A stretch of DNA of 8,807 nucleotides, taken from positions 1 to 8,807 of the forward strand of contig JAOUIM010000131.1 of the NCBI GenBank assembly GCA_029884035.1, in the 5' to 3' direction. Positions 1 to 6,595 of this stretch are shown in pieces. The DNA comes from Aquincola sp. (lineage in GTDB: Bacteria; Pseudomonadota; Gammaproteobacteria; Burkholderiales; Burkholderiaceae_C). Under the pieces are notes generated by a model. It did not search any database. It was not told where the DNA came from and saw only the letters and a program-made list of their open reading frames with translations. How positions within the stretch are numbered: the stretch's first letter is position 1; each line of letters begins with the position of its first letter. Made by a program: the position numbers and the translations under genes.

Positions 1-444
1 AAGGTCCTGCGCTTCGGCGTCTCGAACCACTCGCCGTCGCAGTTCGCGCTGCTGAACCGGCGTTTTGCGCTCGTCACCAACCAGGTCGAGTTCTCGCCGC
101 TGAATCTGGGCGCGCTGTCCGATGGCACGCTCGAGCAGGCGCTGGACCTGGGCCTGCCGCCGATGATCTGGTCGCCGCTGGCCGGCGGGCGTCTGTTCGC
201 CGCGTCGGACGAGCGGGCGCAGCGCGTTCGCAGTGTGCTCGACGAACTTGGCCGCGAGCGAGGCGTTTCGGGAGCGACGATGGCTTACGCGTGGATCCGC
301 CGCCACCCGTCGCGGCCGATCCCGATCACGGGTTCGGGCCGCATCGGGGCCCTGAGCGAGGCGGCTGCCGCCCTGCAGGTGTCGTTCGACGCTGAGGAGT
401 GGTACCGCGTCTGGCAAGCCAGCACGGGACACACCGTTCCTTGA
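1..444 (+). CDS. Aldo/keto reductase, YdhF-like, C-terminal part (5' end outside window)
   Basis: The reading frame is open from the first base and ends at a TGA at 442-444, giving the last 147 residues of a protein that begins upstream of the window. The text GVSNHSPSQF near residue 6, TNQVEFSPL near 27, WSPLAGGRLF from 56 and PITGSGRIGAL from 112 is typical of the second half of the aldo/keto reductase TIM barrel; the last of these is the part that holds the 2'-phosphate of NADPH. The ending (GHTVP) and overall wording resemble E. coli YdhF. Such enzymes reduce aldehydes or ketones with NADPH in the cytoplasm; the substrate of this one is unknown. The catalytic Asp-Tyr-Lys-His tetrad lies in the missing part, so activity cannot be judged. 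It is separated from ahpC by 115 nt and is probably a separate transcription unit. Confidence 0.9.
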   Translation, partial: KVLRFGVSNHSPSQFALLNRRFALVTNQVEFSPLNLGALSDGTLEQALDLGLPPMIWSPLAGGRLFAASDERAQRVRSVLDELGRERGVSGATMAYAWIRRHPSRPIPITGSGRIGALSEAAAALQVSFDAEEWYRVWQASTGHTVP

Positions 445-477
445 ACTTCGGGTTTTCCATTGGGATGTGCAATCGCG

Positions 478-545
478 CCCATTAGATTAACAAAAACTAC
501 TGACATAGCCCGCCCGATACATTGGCGACATCGATTGACCCTCTG
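478..545 (+). promoter_or_regulatory. Probable ahpC promoter/operator region with LysR-type dyad
   Basis: The 115 nt between the aldo/keto reductase stop and ahpC contain an AT-rich island (about 481-508) in otherwise GC-rich DNA. Downstream of it is an inverted repeat, CGAT (515-518), 11 nt, then ATCG (530-533), which fits the T-N11-A rule for LysR-type regulators. OxyR is the usual regulator of ahpC in proteobacteria, and an ATAG at 505-508 is present, but the full four-part ATAG/CTAT pattern of OxyR does not line up. No convincing -35/-10 pair was found, so the exact promoter is not called. The region is assigned mainly from position and composition. Confidence 0.4.
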
Positions 546-550
546 CCGAA

Positions 551-556
551 AGGAAG
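551..556 (+). promoter_or_regulatory. Ribosome binding site of ahpC
   Basis: AGGAAG lies just before the ATG at 560; its AGGA core is 5 nt from the start codon. It fixes the start that gives the family-standard 187 residues. Confidence 0.75.
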
Positions 557-559
557 ACC

Positions 560-1123
560 ATGTCGCTAGTCAACACGCAAGTCCAGTCATTCAAGGCCAA
601 CGCCTTCCACAACGGGAAGTTCGTCGAAGTCACCGATCAGACCATCAAGGGCCGCTGGTCGGCCTTCGTCTTCATGCCAGCGGCGTTCACCTTCAACTGC
701 CCGACCGAGGTCGAGGACTGCGCCAGCCGCTACGCGGAGTTCAGGAAGCTCGAGACCGAGGTCTACATCATCACGACCGACACGCACTTCGCGCACAAGG
801 TGTGGCACGAGACCTCTCCCGCGGTCGGCAAGGCCAAGTTCCCGCTCGTGGGCGACCCGACGCATACGCTGACCCGCATGTTCGGCGTGCACATCGAGGA
901 AGAGGGCCTGGCGTTGCGCGGCACTTTCGTGATCAACCCCGAGGGTGTGATCAAGACCGCGGAGATCCACGACAACGCGATCGCCCGCGATTCGACGGAG
1001 TTGATCCGCAAGATCAAGGCGGCACAGTACGTGGCAAAGAACCCGGGTCAGGTGTGCCCCGCGAAGTGGAACGATGGCGCAGCGACGCTGACCCCGTCGC
1101 TCGACCTCGTCGGCAAGATCTGA
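560..1123 (+). CDS. ahpC: Alkyl hydroperoxide reductase subunit C (typical 2-Cys peroxiredoxin)
   Basis: This 187-residue protein has exactly the length of E. coli AhpC and shares its start (MSL.NT) and its end (PSLDLVGKI). It reduces hydrogen peroxide, organic peroxides and peroxynitrite in the cytoplasm. The peroxidatic Cys47 sits in the P40-xxx-T44-xx-C47 active site, with Arg120 (LALRGTF) completing the pocket. The resolving Cys166 is in VCPAKW, so this is a typical 2-Cys enzyme that works as a dimer or decamer. The active-site text PAAFTFNCPTE, where E. coli has PADFTFVCPTEL, is in my recollection common in betaproteobacteria. An additional Cys54 follows the peroxidatic site and is less usual. 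AhpF, 17 nt downstream, recycles its disulfide. A large frame that runs from 460 into ahpF in another phase is an artefact of high GC. Confidence 0.98.
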   Translation: MSLVNTQVQSFKANAFHNGKFVEVTDQTIKGRWSAFVFMPAAFTFNCPTEVEDCASRYAEFRKLETEVYIITTDTHFAHKVWHETSPAVGKAKFPLVGDPTHTLTRMFGVHIEEEGLALRGTFVINPEGVIKTAEIHDNAIARDSTELIRKIKAAQYVAKNPGQVCPAKWNDGAATLTPSLDLVGKI

Positions 1124-1128
1124 CCGGC

Positions 1129-1134
1129 AGGGGA
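1129..1134 (+). promoter_or_regulatory. Ribosome binding site of ahpF
   Basis: AGGGGA lies 6 nt before the ATG at 1141, inside the 17-nt gap after ahpC. It decides the ahpF start, since the frame is open far upstream through ahpC. Confidence 0.7.
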
Positions 1135-1140
1135 CGACCG

Positions 1141-2709
1141 ATGCTCGACGCTTCGCTGAAGTCGCAGCTGCGCGCCTACCTCGAGCGCCTTGCGTTCGAC
1201 GTGTTGCTGGTGGCCTCGCTCGACGACCGCGAGGCGTCGATCGAGATGCGCAGCCTGCTCGAGGAGATCGCCGAATTGTCGCCGCGGGTCTCGGCCCGCT
1301 TCGACGGCCAGGACGCTCGCCGCCCGTCGTTCCAGGTCACGCGCGCCGGCGCCGACATGGGCGTGCGCTTCGCCGCGGTGCCGATGGGCCACGAGTTCAC
1401 CTCGCTCGTGCTGGCGCTGCTGCAGGCGGGCGGGCATCCGCCCAAGGTCGAGGCCGAGGTGATCGACCAGATCAAGGCGCTCGAAGGCGACTTCGTCTTC
1501 GAGACCTGGATGAGTCTGACCTGCCACAACTGTCCCGACGTCGTGCAGGCCTTCAATCTGATGGCCGTGCTCAATCCGCGCGTCAAGCACGTGGCGATCG
1601 ACGGCAGTCTGTTCCGCGACGAGGTGCAATCGCGCGAGATCATGGCCGTGCCTGCCGTGTTCCTGAATGGCCAGCCTTTCGGCTCCGGTCGCATGGAGCT
1701 CGGTGAAATCCTCGCCAAGCTGGACTCCGGTGCGGCGGCGCGCGATGCCTCCCGACTGGCCCGGCAGGCGCCGTTCGATGTGCTCGTGGTTGGTGGTGGC
1801 CCCGCCGGGGCCGCCGCGGCGGTGTATGCGGCACGAAAAGGCATTCGCACCGGCCTGGTGGCCGAGCGCTTCGGCGGCCAGACGCTCGACACGCTGGGCA
1901 TCGAGAACTTCATTTCGGTCAAGGAAACCGAAGGCCCCAGGTTCGCCGCCGCGCTGGAAGCGCATGTGCGCGCGTACGACGTCGAGATGATGACCGGCCA
2001 GCGTGTGGAGTCCCTCGAGCCCGCGACGCAGCCGGGTGGCCACGCCAAGGTGCGCCTGGCCAATGGTGCGCAGCTCACGGCGCGCTCGATCGTGCTGGCC
2101 ACGGGCGCGCGGTGGCGCAACATCAACGTGCCCGGCGAGCAGCAGTACAGGACCAAGGGCGTCGCCTACTGCCCGCATTGCGACGGGCCACTGTTCAAGG
2201 GCAAGAAGGTCGCGGTCATCGGCGGCGGCAATTCCGGCGTCGAGGCGGCCATCGACCTGGCAGGCGTGGTGGAGCATGTGACGCTGCTCGAGTTCGCCGA
2301 CCAGCTGAAGGCCGACGCCGTGCTCGTGAGCAAGCTCGAGAGCCTGCCCAACGTCACGGTGCATGTGAGCGCGCAGACGCTGGAGATCACCGGTGACGGC
2401 CAGAAGGTCGATGGCCTCGTCTGGCGCGACCGCACGAGCGGCCGCGAGCGGCGCATCGAGCTGGCGGGCGTGTTCGTCCAGATCGGGCTGGTGCCCAACA
2501 CCGAATGGCTCCGAGGCAAGGTCGAACTGAGCCGCTACGGCGAAATCGTCGTCGACGAACGCGGCGCGACCAGCGTGCCCGGCGTGTTTGCGGCCGGCGA
2601 TGCAACGACGGTACCGTACAAGCAGATCATCGTCGCCACCGGTGAGGGGTCCAAGGCTGCGCTGTCGGCGTTCGACCATCTGATCCGCTCGCCGGCACCA
2701 GTGGCCTGA
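1141..2709 (+). CDS. ahpF: Alkyl hydroperoxide reductase subunit F (NADH:AhpC disulfide reductase)
   Basis: The protein has 522 residues (E. coli AhpF has 521). AhpF passes electrons from NADH through FAD and two disulfides to AhpC. Residues 1-200 form the N-terminal tandem thioredoxin-like fold with the CHNC redox pair (C128, C131). From about 212 the thioredoxin-reductase-like part begins: FAD-binding GGGPAG (218-223), the catalytic pair CPHC (C344, C347), the NADH-binding VIGGGNSG (359-366), and the second FAD motif FAAGDAT (483-489). All redox and cofactor motifs are present, so the enzyme should be active. The start at 1141 is chosen for its ribosome binding site and family length. It is co-transcribed with ahpC by the look of the 17-nt gap. 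A 7-bp hairpin follows the stop. Confidence 0.98.
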   Translation: MLDASLKSQLRAYLERLAFDVLLVASLDDREASIEMRSLLEEIAELSPRVSARFDGQDARRPSFQVTRAGADMGVRFAAVPMGHEFTSLVLALLQAGGHPPKVEAEVIDQIKALEGDFVFETWMSLTCHNCPDVVQAFNLMAVLNPRVKHVAIDGSLFRDEVQSREIMAVPAVFLNGQPFGSGRMELGEILAKLDSGAAARDASRLARQAPFDVLVVGGGPAGAAAAVYAARKGIRTGLVAERFGGQTLDTLGIENFISVKETEGPRFAAALEAHVRAYDVEMMTGQRVESLEPATQPGGHAKVRLANGAQLTARSIVLATGARWRNINVPGEQQYRTKGVAYCPHCDGPLFKGKKVAVIGGGNSGVEAAIDLAGVVEHVTLLEFADQLKADAVLVSKLESLPNVTVHVSAQTLEITGDGQKVDGLVWRDRTSGRERRIELAGVFVQIGLVPNTEWLRGKVELSRYGEIVVDERGATSVPGVFAAGDATTVPYKQIIVATGEGSKAALSAFDHLIRSPAPVA

Positions 2710-2715
2710 ACCGGC

Positions 2716-2735
2716 CCGCCGGGATCATCCGGCGG
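2716..2735 (+). terminator. Hairpin after ahpF, possible weak terminator
   Basis: CCGCCGG (2716-2722) pairs perfectly with CCGGCGG (2729-2735) across a 6-nt loop, starting 7 nt after the ahpF stop. No run of T follows, so it does not meet the rule for an intrinsic terminator. It could slow or stop transcription of ahpCF, or protect the 3' end of the mRNA. Confidence 0.35.
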
Positions 2736-2739
2736 TGAT

Positions 2740-2766
2740 CTGCGGCGGTATCGCCTTCAGCCGCAG
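2740..2766 (+). other. Second hairpin between ahpF and speD, with an alternative fold
   Basis: CTGCGGC (2740-2746) pairs with GCCGCAG (2760-2766). A competing short stem, GGCG (2744-2747) with CGCC (2752-2755), uses part of the same bases. It lies directly before the speD start at 2789. In such GC-rich DNA chance pairing is frequent, so function is uncertain. Confidence 0.25.
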
Positions 2767-2788
2767 GCCGTCGCCGGATAATTGGGTG

Positions 2789-3166
2789 ATGCACGGGCTG
2801 CACCTCACTGCGGACCTGCGAGATTGCGCAGGCCCGGCGGACCTGATGACTGATCCGCAGGCGCTGCGCGCACTGTGCGTCGCAGCCGTGAGCATGGCTG
2901 GTCTGGCGCCGGTGGGCGACTTGTTCCACCGGTTCGCGACGACCACTGACGCACAGAGCGGCGTCACCGGTGTGATCCTGCTGGCGGAATCGCATCTTGC
3001 CGTGCATACGTGGCCCGAGATCGGCGGCGTCACGATCGACGCCTACGTGTGCGACTTCAGTGCCGACAACTCGGCGCGCGCCGAGGACCTGATGGCGCGC
3101 CTGCTGGCCGCGTTCGCACCGGCCCATGTGCATCGGCAGCGGCTCCTGCGCTCAATGCCCGCGTAG
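2789..3166 (+). CDS. speD: S-adenosylmethionine decarboxylase proenzyme (class 1b, pyruvoyl type)
   Basis: The enzyme turns S-adenosylmethionine into its decarboxylated form, the aminopropyl donor for spermidine-type polyamines. With the ATG at 2789 the protein has 125 residues, normal for the short bacterial class, and begins MHGLHLTADL as its relatives do. The proenzyme cleaves itself between Glu67 and Ser68 (in LAESHLAVHTWPE), and Ser68 becomes the pyruvoyl group. His73 and Cys88 (YVCDF) stand at the same spacing as the processing and catalytic residues of the Thermotoga enzyme (S63, H68, C83). A GTG at 2735 is in frame but would add 18 unconserved residues and lies in a hairpin, so it was rejected; a GTG at 2786 is also possible. 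There is no clear ribosome binding site. The 3' end overlaps the convergent oxidoreductase gene by 15 nt. The partner aminopropyltransferase is encoded on the other strand at 4753-6327. Confidence 0.92.
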   Translation: MHGLHLTADLRDCAGPADLMTDPQALRALCVAAVSMAGLAPVGDLFHRFATTTDAQSGVTGVILLAESHLAVHTWPEIGGVTIDAYVCDFSADNSARAEDLMARLLAAFAPAHVHRQRLLRSMPA

Positions 3167-4774
3167 CGCCCGCGCCGCGTCACGGCCCGCTGCGTCACCC
3201 GACGTGAAGGCCTCCTCGAAGACCGAGTAGCCGGCAAGGTCCGCGTGCGCCCAGTGCAATCGCGGCGTGACCCCGCCGTCGCGCAGTGCCTGCAGCGCGG
3301 GGTGCGCGCGAAGGCCGGGCACCGGGATGCTCATGGCGTGGCCGTGGCGTGCCATGTCGATGCGGCGCAACTTCTGCGGCAGGTCGGGGTGCACCGTCGA
3401 GAGATCGTCGAGGATCACACGGGCCCAGTCTCGCCACGGTCGACCCAGCAGCGCGGCCCGCTGGTCGACGCTGAGTGCGCGATACGCTGTCAGCACGGTG
3501 GCGCCCGGCACCGGCGAGAGGCTCTGGTGTTGCGCGTCCACGTATCCGAGGCCCGAGCTGCCGTAGGCGACGTTGTCCCACGACGGCGCGGCACCGGGCC
3601 GATCGAGCAGCGGTCGATCGAGGTGCAGGTTCGCCACCAGCCACGGGGCGTGGCGTGCCACGGCAGCGGCCTCGCGCAGCACCTCGGGTGGCGACTCGAG
3701 CGCACGCGCCGCAACGAACAGCGGCAGCGCACAGACGGCGCGGTCAGCGCGCCACCGCTCGACACGCTGCTCACGCTCGTTCCAGAGGTCGATCTGCACG
3801 CCATGGCGCTCGGCGACGATGCGGCTGACCACACAGCCGCCTTGCAGGCGGTCGCCCAAGGGCTGCGCGAGACGCGCCACGAGCCATGCATTGCCCTCGG
3901 GCCAGGTGAGGACAGCGTCGCGCTCGCCTTCGTCGCTGCCTGGCGGATGGAAGCCATGGCGGCTGGCGAAGTAGTGAAGCCCGGCCCAGGCCGACACGGT
4001 GTCGGACCCCGCGCCATAGTCATCGCGGCAGGCGTAGTCGAGGTACCAGCGCAAGCGCGCATCGTCAAGCCGTTCGGTGTCGAGCCACTCAGCAAAGGTG
4101 CGGGCATCGAGCGCGGCGTGCGCCGGTGTCCAGCCCGCTCGCTGGGACGGCAGGGCGAAGCCGAGTTCGCGCTGGGCCTCGGCCACGCGCTGTGCGAAGC
4201 GAAGGTACTGCGCCTGCGTGTGCGAGCCGGGATCGGCCGGCGGCAGCAATCCCTCGTGCCACGCTCCTTCGAAGAACAGGCGCTCCTGCGGGCTGTGGCA
4301 GAGATGACGCTCGTCGGTCACGGTGCGGCCGAATTCCTGTCGCAGCAGGCCGATCTCTTCCAGCCAGGCCGCAACCTCGTGCGCCTGGCTCCCAGGCAAC
4401 GGCAGGTAGTGCGCGCCGAGCGGGCACGGCACGCCAGCCAGACGATGGCCACGGCTGTTGCCGCCGGCCTCGTCGTGCAGCTCGAACACCACGATGTCGC
4501 TCACGCCCTGCTGCATCAGCGCACGCGCGGCGGCCAACCCCGCAATACCTGCGCCGGCCACGATGACATCGCAGCGGCGCTGCACGGCAGGCGCGGGCAG
4601 CGCCATGGCATCCCGCAGCCGATGGCCGCGCAGCGGCGCATCACCGACCCAGCCCCCGTCCCAGGTGCTCTGCCCGACCCGGCTGCAGGCCGCCGCGCCA
4701 GCCGCCGCGGCGGCGACGAAGGCGCGGCGAGTGAAGCCGATGCGCCCGGGCTTCACTGATGTACGCGTCCCCAT
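3152..4774 (-). CDS. Tat-signal FAD-dependent oxidoreductase (amine oxidase-like)
   Basis: A 540-residue flavoprotein when read from the ATG at 4774. It opens with a twin-arginine signal: TRRAFV (15-20, RR at 16-17), an alanine-rich stretch, and a Cys30 that could be a weak lipobox (AAAC). It is therefore probably exported folded to the periplasm, perhaps lipid-anchored. The FAD Rossmann motif GAGIAG is at 74-79 with Glu98 at the end of the second strand (VVFELH), then GGNSRG (104-109). A closing FAD contact (SGDAAG, G526-D527) sits near the C-terminus. This layout belongs to the amine oxidase/NAD(P)-binding-Rossmann superfamily; the substrate is unknown. The start is uncertain: the ATG overlaps the preceding gene by 22 nt and sits only about 1 nt after an AGGAGG, while a GTG at 4756 gives a classic GTGA overlap and 534 residues. 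Its position after the aminopropyltransferase gene suggests a polyamine-related substrate (inference). Confidence 0.85.
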   Translation of the reverse strand: MGTRTSVKPGRIGFTRRAFVAAAAAGAAACSRVGQSTWDGGWVGDAPLRGHRLRDAMALPAPAVQRRCDVIVAGAGIAGLAAARALMQQGVSDIVVFELHDEAGGNSRGHRLAGVPCPLGAHYLPLPGSQAHEVAAWLEEIGLLRQEFGRTVTDERHLCHSPQERLFFEGAWHEGLLPPADPGSHTQAQYLRFAQRVAEAQRELGFALPSQRAGWTPAHAALDARTFAEWLDTERLDDARLRWYLDYACRDDYGAGSDTVSAWAGLHYFASRHGFHPPGSDEGERDAVLTWPEGNAWLVARLAQPLGDRLQGGCVVSRIVAERHGVQIDLWNEREQRVERWRADRAVCALPLFVAARALESPPEVLREAAAVARHAPWLVANLHLDRPLLDRPGAAPSWDNVAYGSSGLGYVDAQHQSLSPVPGATVLTAYRALSVDQRAALLGRPWRDWARVILDDLSTVHPDLPQKLRRIDMARHGHAMSIPVPGLRAHPALQALRDGGVTPRLHWAHADLAGYSVFEEAFTSGDAAGRDAARALRGH

Positions 4775-6327
4775 TCCTCCTCGAACAGGTGCACGAGGCG
4801 CTGGTCCGACAGCCGGTTGGGCTCGGCGTCGACGCGTGCCATGTCGGGCGGGAACTGGAACAGCGCGGGCATGCCCTCGCGCGTCAGGAAGCGCAGACTG
4901 GGCGGCGGTGTCACGTCGGTGCGCACCGGCCGCCGGCCAGCGAGCACGAAGCCCCACTCGCCGAAGCTCGGCACATGCGCGTGGTACGGCGTGGCGGACA
5001 GGCCCACCGCCTCGATCGTCGCAACCACGGTCCAGAAGCTCTTGCGGGCGATCAGCGGGGACGTGGTCTGCACCACGGCGAGGCCGCCGGCGGCGAGATG
5101 CTGGTCGACGAGGCGGTAGAACGTCGTGGTGTAGAGCTTGCCGAGCGCAAAGCTGGTCGGATCGGGAAAGTCGATCACGATCGCGTCGAAGGCGTCGCGG
5201 CTGGACGCCAGCCAGGCAAACGCATCCGCGGTGACGATCTCGAGCTTGGGCGAGGCCAGGGCGTGGTCGTTGAGTGCGGCAAGCACGGGCATCTCGCGGA
5301 ACAGCCTCGTCATGTGCGGGTCGAGTTCGACCAGCGTGATGTGTTCGACGCCAGGGTGCCTGAGGACCTCGCGCACCGCCATGCCGTCGCCGCCACCGAG
5401 CACGAGCACGCGCCTGGGCGCGCCTTGGGCCAGCAGGGCCGGGTGGACGAGGGCCTCGTGGTAGCGGTACTCATCGCGCGAGTGAAACTGCAGGTTGCCG
5501 TTGAGGAACAGCCGCACGCCCGACGGGCCGGCCGTGACCACCACGCGCTGGTAGTCGCTCGATTCGCGCACGATCACGTTGTCGCCGTAGAAGCGGTCCT
5601 CGGCCCAGGTGGTCAGGTGGTCGGCACCGAGCATCGCGGCGGCGAGCGCCGTCACCACGCCGGCGGTGGCCAGCGCCTGCGCACCCCACGCGCGCAATTC
5701 GGTGCGGAACACGAAGAGCGTCCATGCCGCGACGAGCGCGTTGAGCAGGCCGAAGAACACGCCGGTGCGCAGCAGCCCCAGATGTGGCACCAGCAGCAGC
5801 GGAAAGGCCACGGCGACCGCGAGCGCGCCGAGGTAGTCGAACGTGAGCACCTGCGACACGAGTTCCTTGAGCGCGTAGCGCTCGCTGAAGTGGCGCTTGA
5901 GAATGCGCATCACGAGCGGGATCTCCAGGCCCACGAGGATGCCCACCACGAGCACCAGCGCATACAGCAGCACCCGGAACGTGCCGCTGGCGGAGGGCGG
6001 CAGGCTGCCGTGCGCCACAAAGAGCGCCGCAGGCATCAGGCCGCCGATCGTCGCGACCAGCAGCTCGATCTTGAGGAACTGCGCGACGAGCTGGCGCTCG
6101 ATCAGCCGGCTCAGCCACGACCCGACGCCCATCGCGAACAGGTACGTGCCGATGACGGTGGAGAACTGCAGCACCGAGTCGCCGAGCAGGTAGCTCGCGA
6201 GCGCGCCGGCTGCGAGTTCGTAGACGAGGCCGCAGGCGGCGACGACGAACACCGCGGCGAGCAGTGCGACCTCGCCCGGCGCGATGCTCGGCCTTGCCGG
6301 CGCGGTGTCCGGCAACACGGCGCTCAT
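4753..6327 (-). CDS. speE: Membrane-embedded spermidine synthase-like aminopropyltransferase
   Basis: A 524-residue fusion. Residues about 18-235 hold roughly seven hydrophobic helices (near 20-41, 55-75, 86-106, 118-139, 159-182, 186-207, 215-234). Residues about 245-465 form a complete polyamine aminopropyltransferase domain. Conserved points are ESSDYQRV (Gln260), DEYRYHEALVHP (285-296, with YHE at 289-291), the AdoMet-binding GGGDG (311-315), VELD (333-336, Glu334), TADAF (Asp368), IDFPDP (Asp386, the expected proton acceptor, and Asp389) and EWGFVLA (457-463). The catalytic set appears intact, so it should move an aminopropyl group from decarboxylated AdoMet (made by SpeD, 2789-3166) to an amine; which amine is unknown. 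Ordinary SpeE is soluble and about 280-300 residues; this membrane-fused form is a known variant. The ATG follows the DUF350 stop by 4 nt, its ribosome site (GAGG) overlapping that stop, which implies translational coupling. Confidence 0.92.
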   Translation of the reverse strand: MSAVLPDTAPARPSIAPGEVALLAAVFVVAACGLVYELAAGALASYLLGDSVLQFSTVIGTYLFAMGVGSWLSRLIERQLVAQFLKIELLVATIGGLMPAALFVAHGSLPPSASGTFRVLLYALVLVVGILVGLEIPLVMRILKRHFSERYALKELVSQVLTFDYLGALAVAVAFPLLLVPHLGLLRTGVFFGLLNALVAAWTLFVFRTELRAWGAQALATAGVVTALAAAMLGADHLTTWAEDRFYGDNVIVRESSDYQRVVVTAGPSGVRLFLNGNLQFHSRDEYRYHEALVHPALLAQGAPRRVLVLGGGDGMAVREVLRHPGVEHITLVELDPHMTRLFREMPVLAALNDHALASPKLEIVTADAFAWLASSRDAFDAIVIDFPDPTSFALGKLYTTTFYRLVDQHLAAGGLAVVQTTSPLIARKSFWTVVATIEAVGLSATPYHAHVPSFGEWGFVLAGRRPVRTDVTPPPSLRFLTREGMPALFQFPPDMARVDAEPNRLSDQRLVHLFEEEWGRVHQ

Positions 6328-6331
6328 GGCC

Positions 6332-6556
6332 TCAGCCGTGGATCGCCGCAGCGACGATGAGCCCGATTGCGACGCACATCGACGCCACCACGATCGCCAG
6401 CGCCACGTTCTTCTTCTCGACGATCTCCGCCCACAGGTCGTAGGGCGTGAGCTTGTCGATGATGACGAAGCAGATCCAAAAGATCAGCACGCCGATCAAA
6501 GCGAAGAGCATCGAGCCGAAGAACACGCCGGGCTTGAGCCACTCGATTCCCACCAT
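6332..6556 (-). CDS. DUF350 (YjfL-like) small membrane protein
   Basis: A 74-residue protein with two hydrophobic helices (about 11-33 and 51-72) joined by a polar loop containing DKLTPYDLW and EKKNVALA. The TPYD and KN-A-A pattern and the AAAIHG ending are characteristic of DUF350, the family of E. coli YjfL. A full-length YjfL-type protein carries the unit twice (about 130 residues), so this is a single-unit version. The biochemical role of DUF350 is not known to me. It has the best ribosome binding site in the cluster, and lies 4 nt before the aminopropyltransferase gene. Such proteins recur next to polyamine and membrane-stress genes, so a structural or channel-like role for the neighbouring membrane enzyme is possible but unproven. 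Confidence 0.88.
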   Translation of the reverse strand: MVGIEWLKPGVFFGSMLFALIGVLIFWICFVIIDKLTPYDLWAEIVEKKNVALAIVVASMCVAIGLIVAAAIHG

Positions 6557-6563
6557 GGTGAAG

Positions 6564-6571
6564 CACCTCCT
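6564..6571 (-). promoter_or_regulatory. Strong ribosome binding site of the DUF350 gene
   Basis: AGGAGGTG reads on the - strand here, its AGGAGG core 9 nt before the ATG at 6556. It is a near-perfect match to the 16S anti-Shine-Dalgarno sequence and much stronger than those of the neighbouring genes, suggesting high translation of the small membrane protein. Confidence 0.8.
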
Positions 6572-6595
6572 GCTGTGAAATGAACCTGGGCCGCG

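Noticed and set aside
430..460. Possible terminator after the aldo/keto reductase (GTTC-CTT-GAAC followed by GGGTTTT)
   Set aside because: The stem is only 4 bp with a mismatched extension and a short T run; too weak to call.
1048..2679. A 543-residue frame antisense to ahpF
   Set aside because: It mirrors the ahpF gene, with a His/Arg/Ala/Gly-rich composition and no recognisable motif.
460..2709. A 749-residue frame covering ahpC and ahpF
   Set aside because: Only the part from 1141 is real (ahpF). The stretch over ahpC is out of phase with the clearly conserved AhpC protein and is Arg/Gly/His-rich noise typical of high-GC DNA.
2735..2788. Upstream GTG start for speD, adding 18 residues
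   Set aside because: The extra residues are not like the family, which starts at MHGLHLTADL, and the GTG overlaps the hairpin after ahpF.
3245..4759. Long + strand frame opposite the flavoenzyme gene
   Set aside because: Antisense shadow; the - strand product has clear FAD motifs and a Tat signal, while this translation shows no family pattern.
4759..6360. Long + strand frame opposite the aminopropyltransferase gene
   Set aside because: Antisense shadow rich in His, Arg and Glu, opposite a gene with a full set of catalytic motifs.
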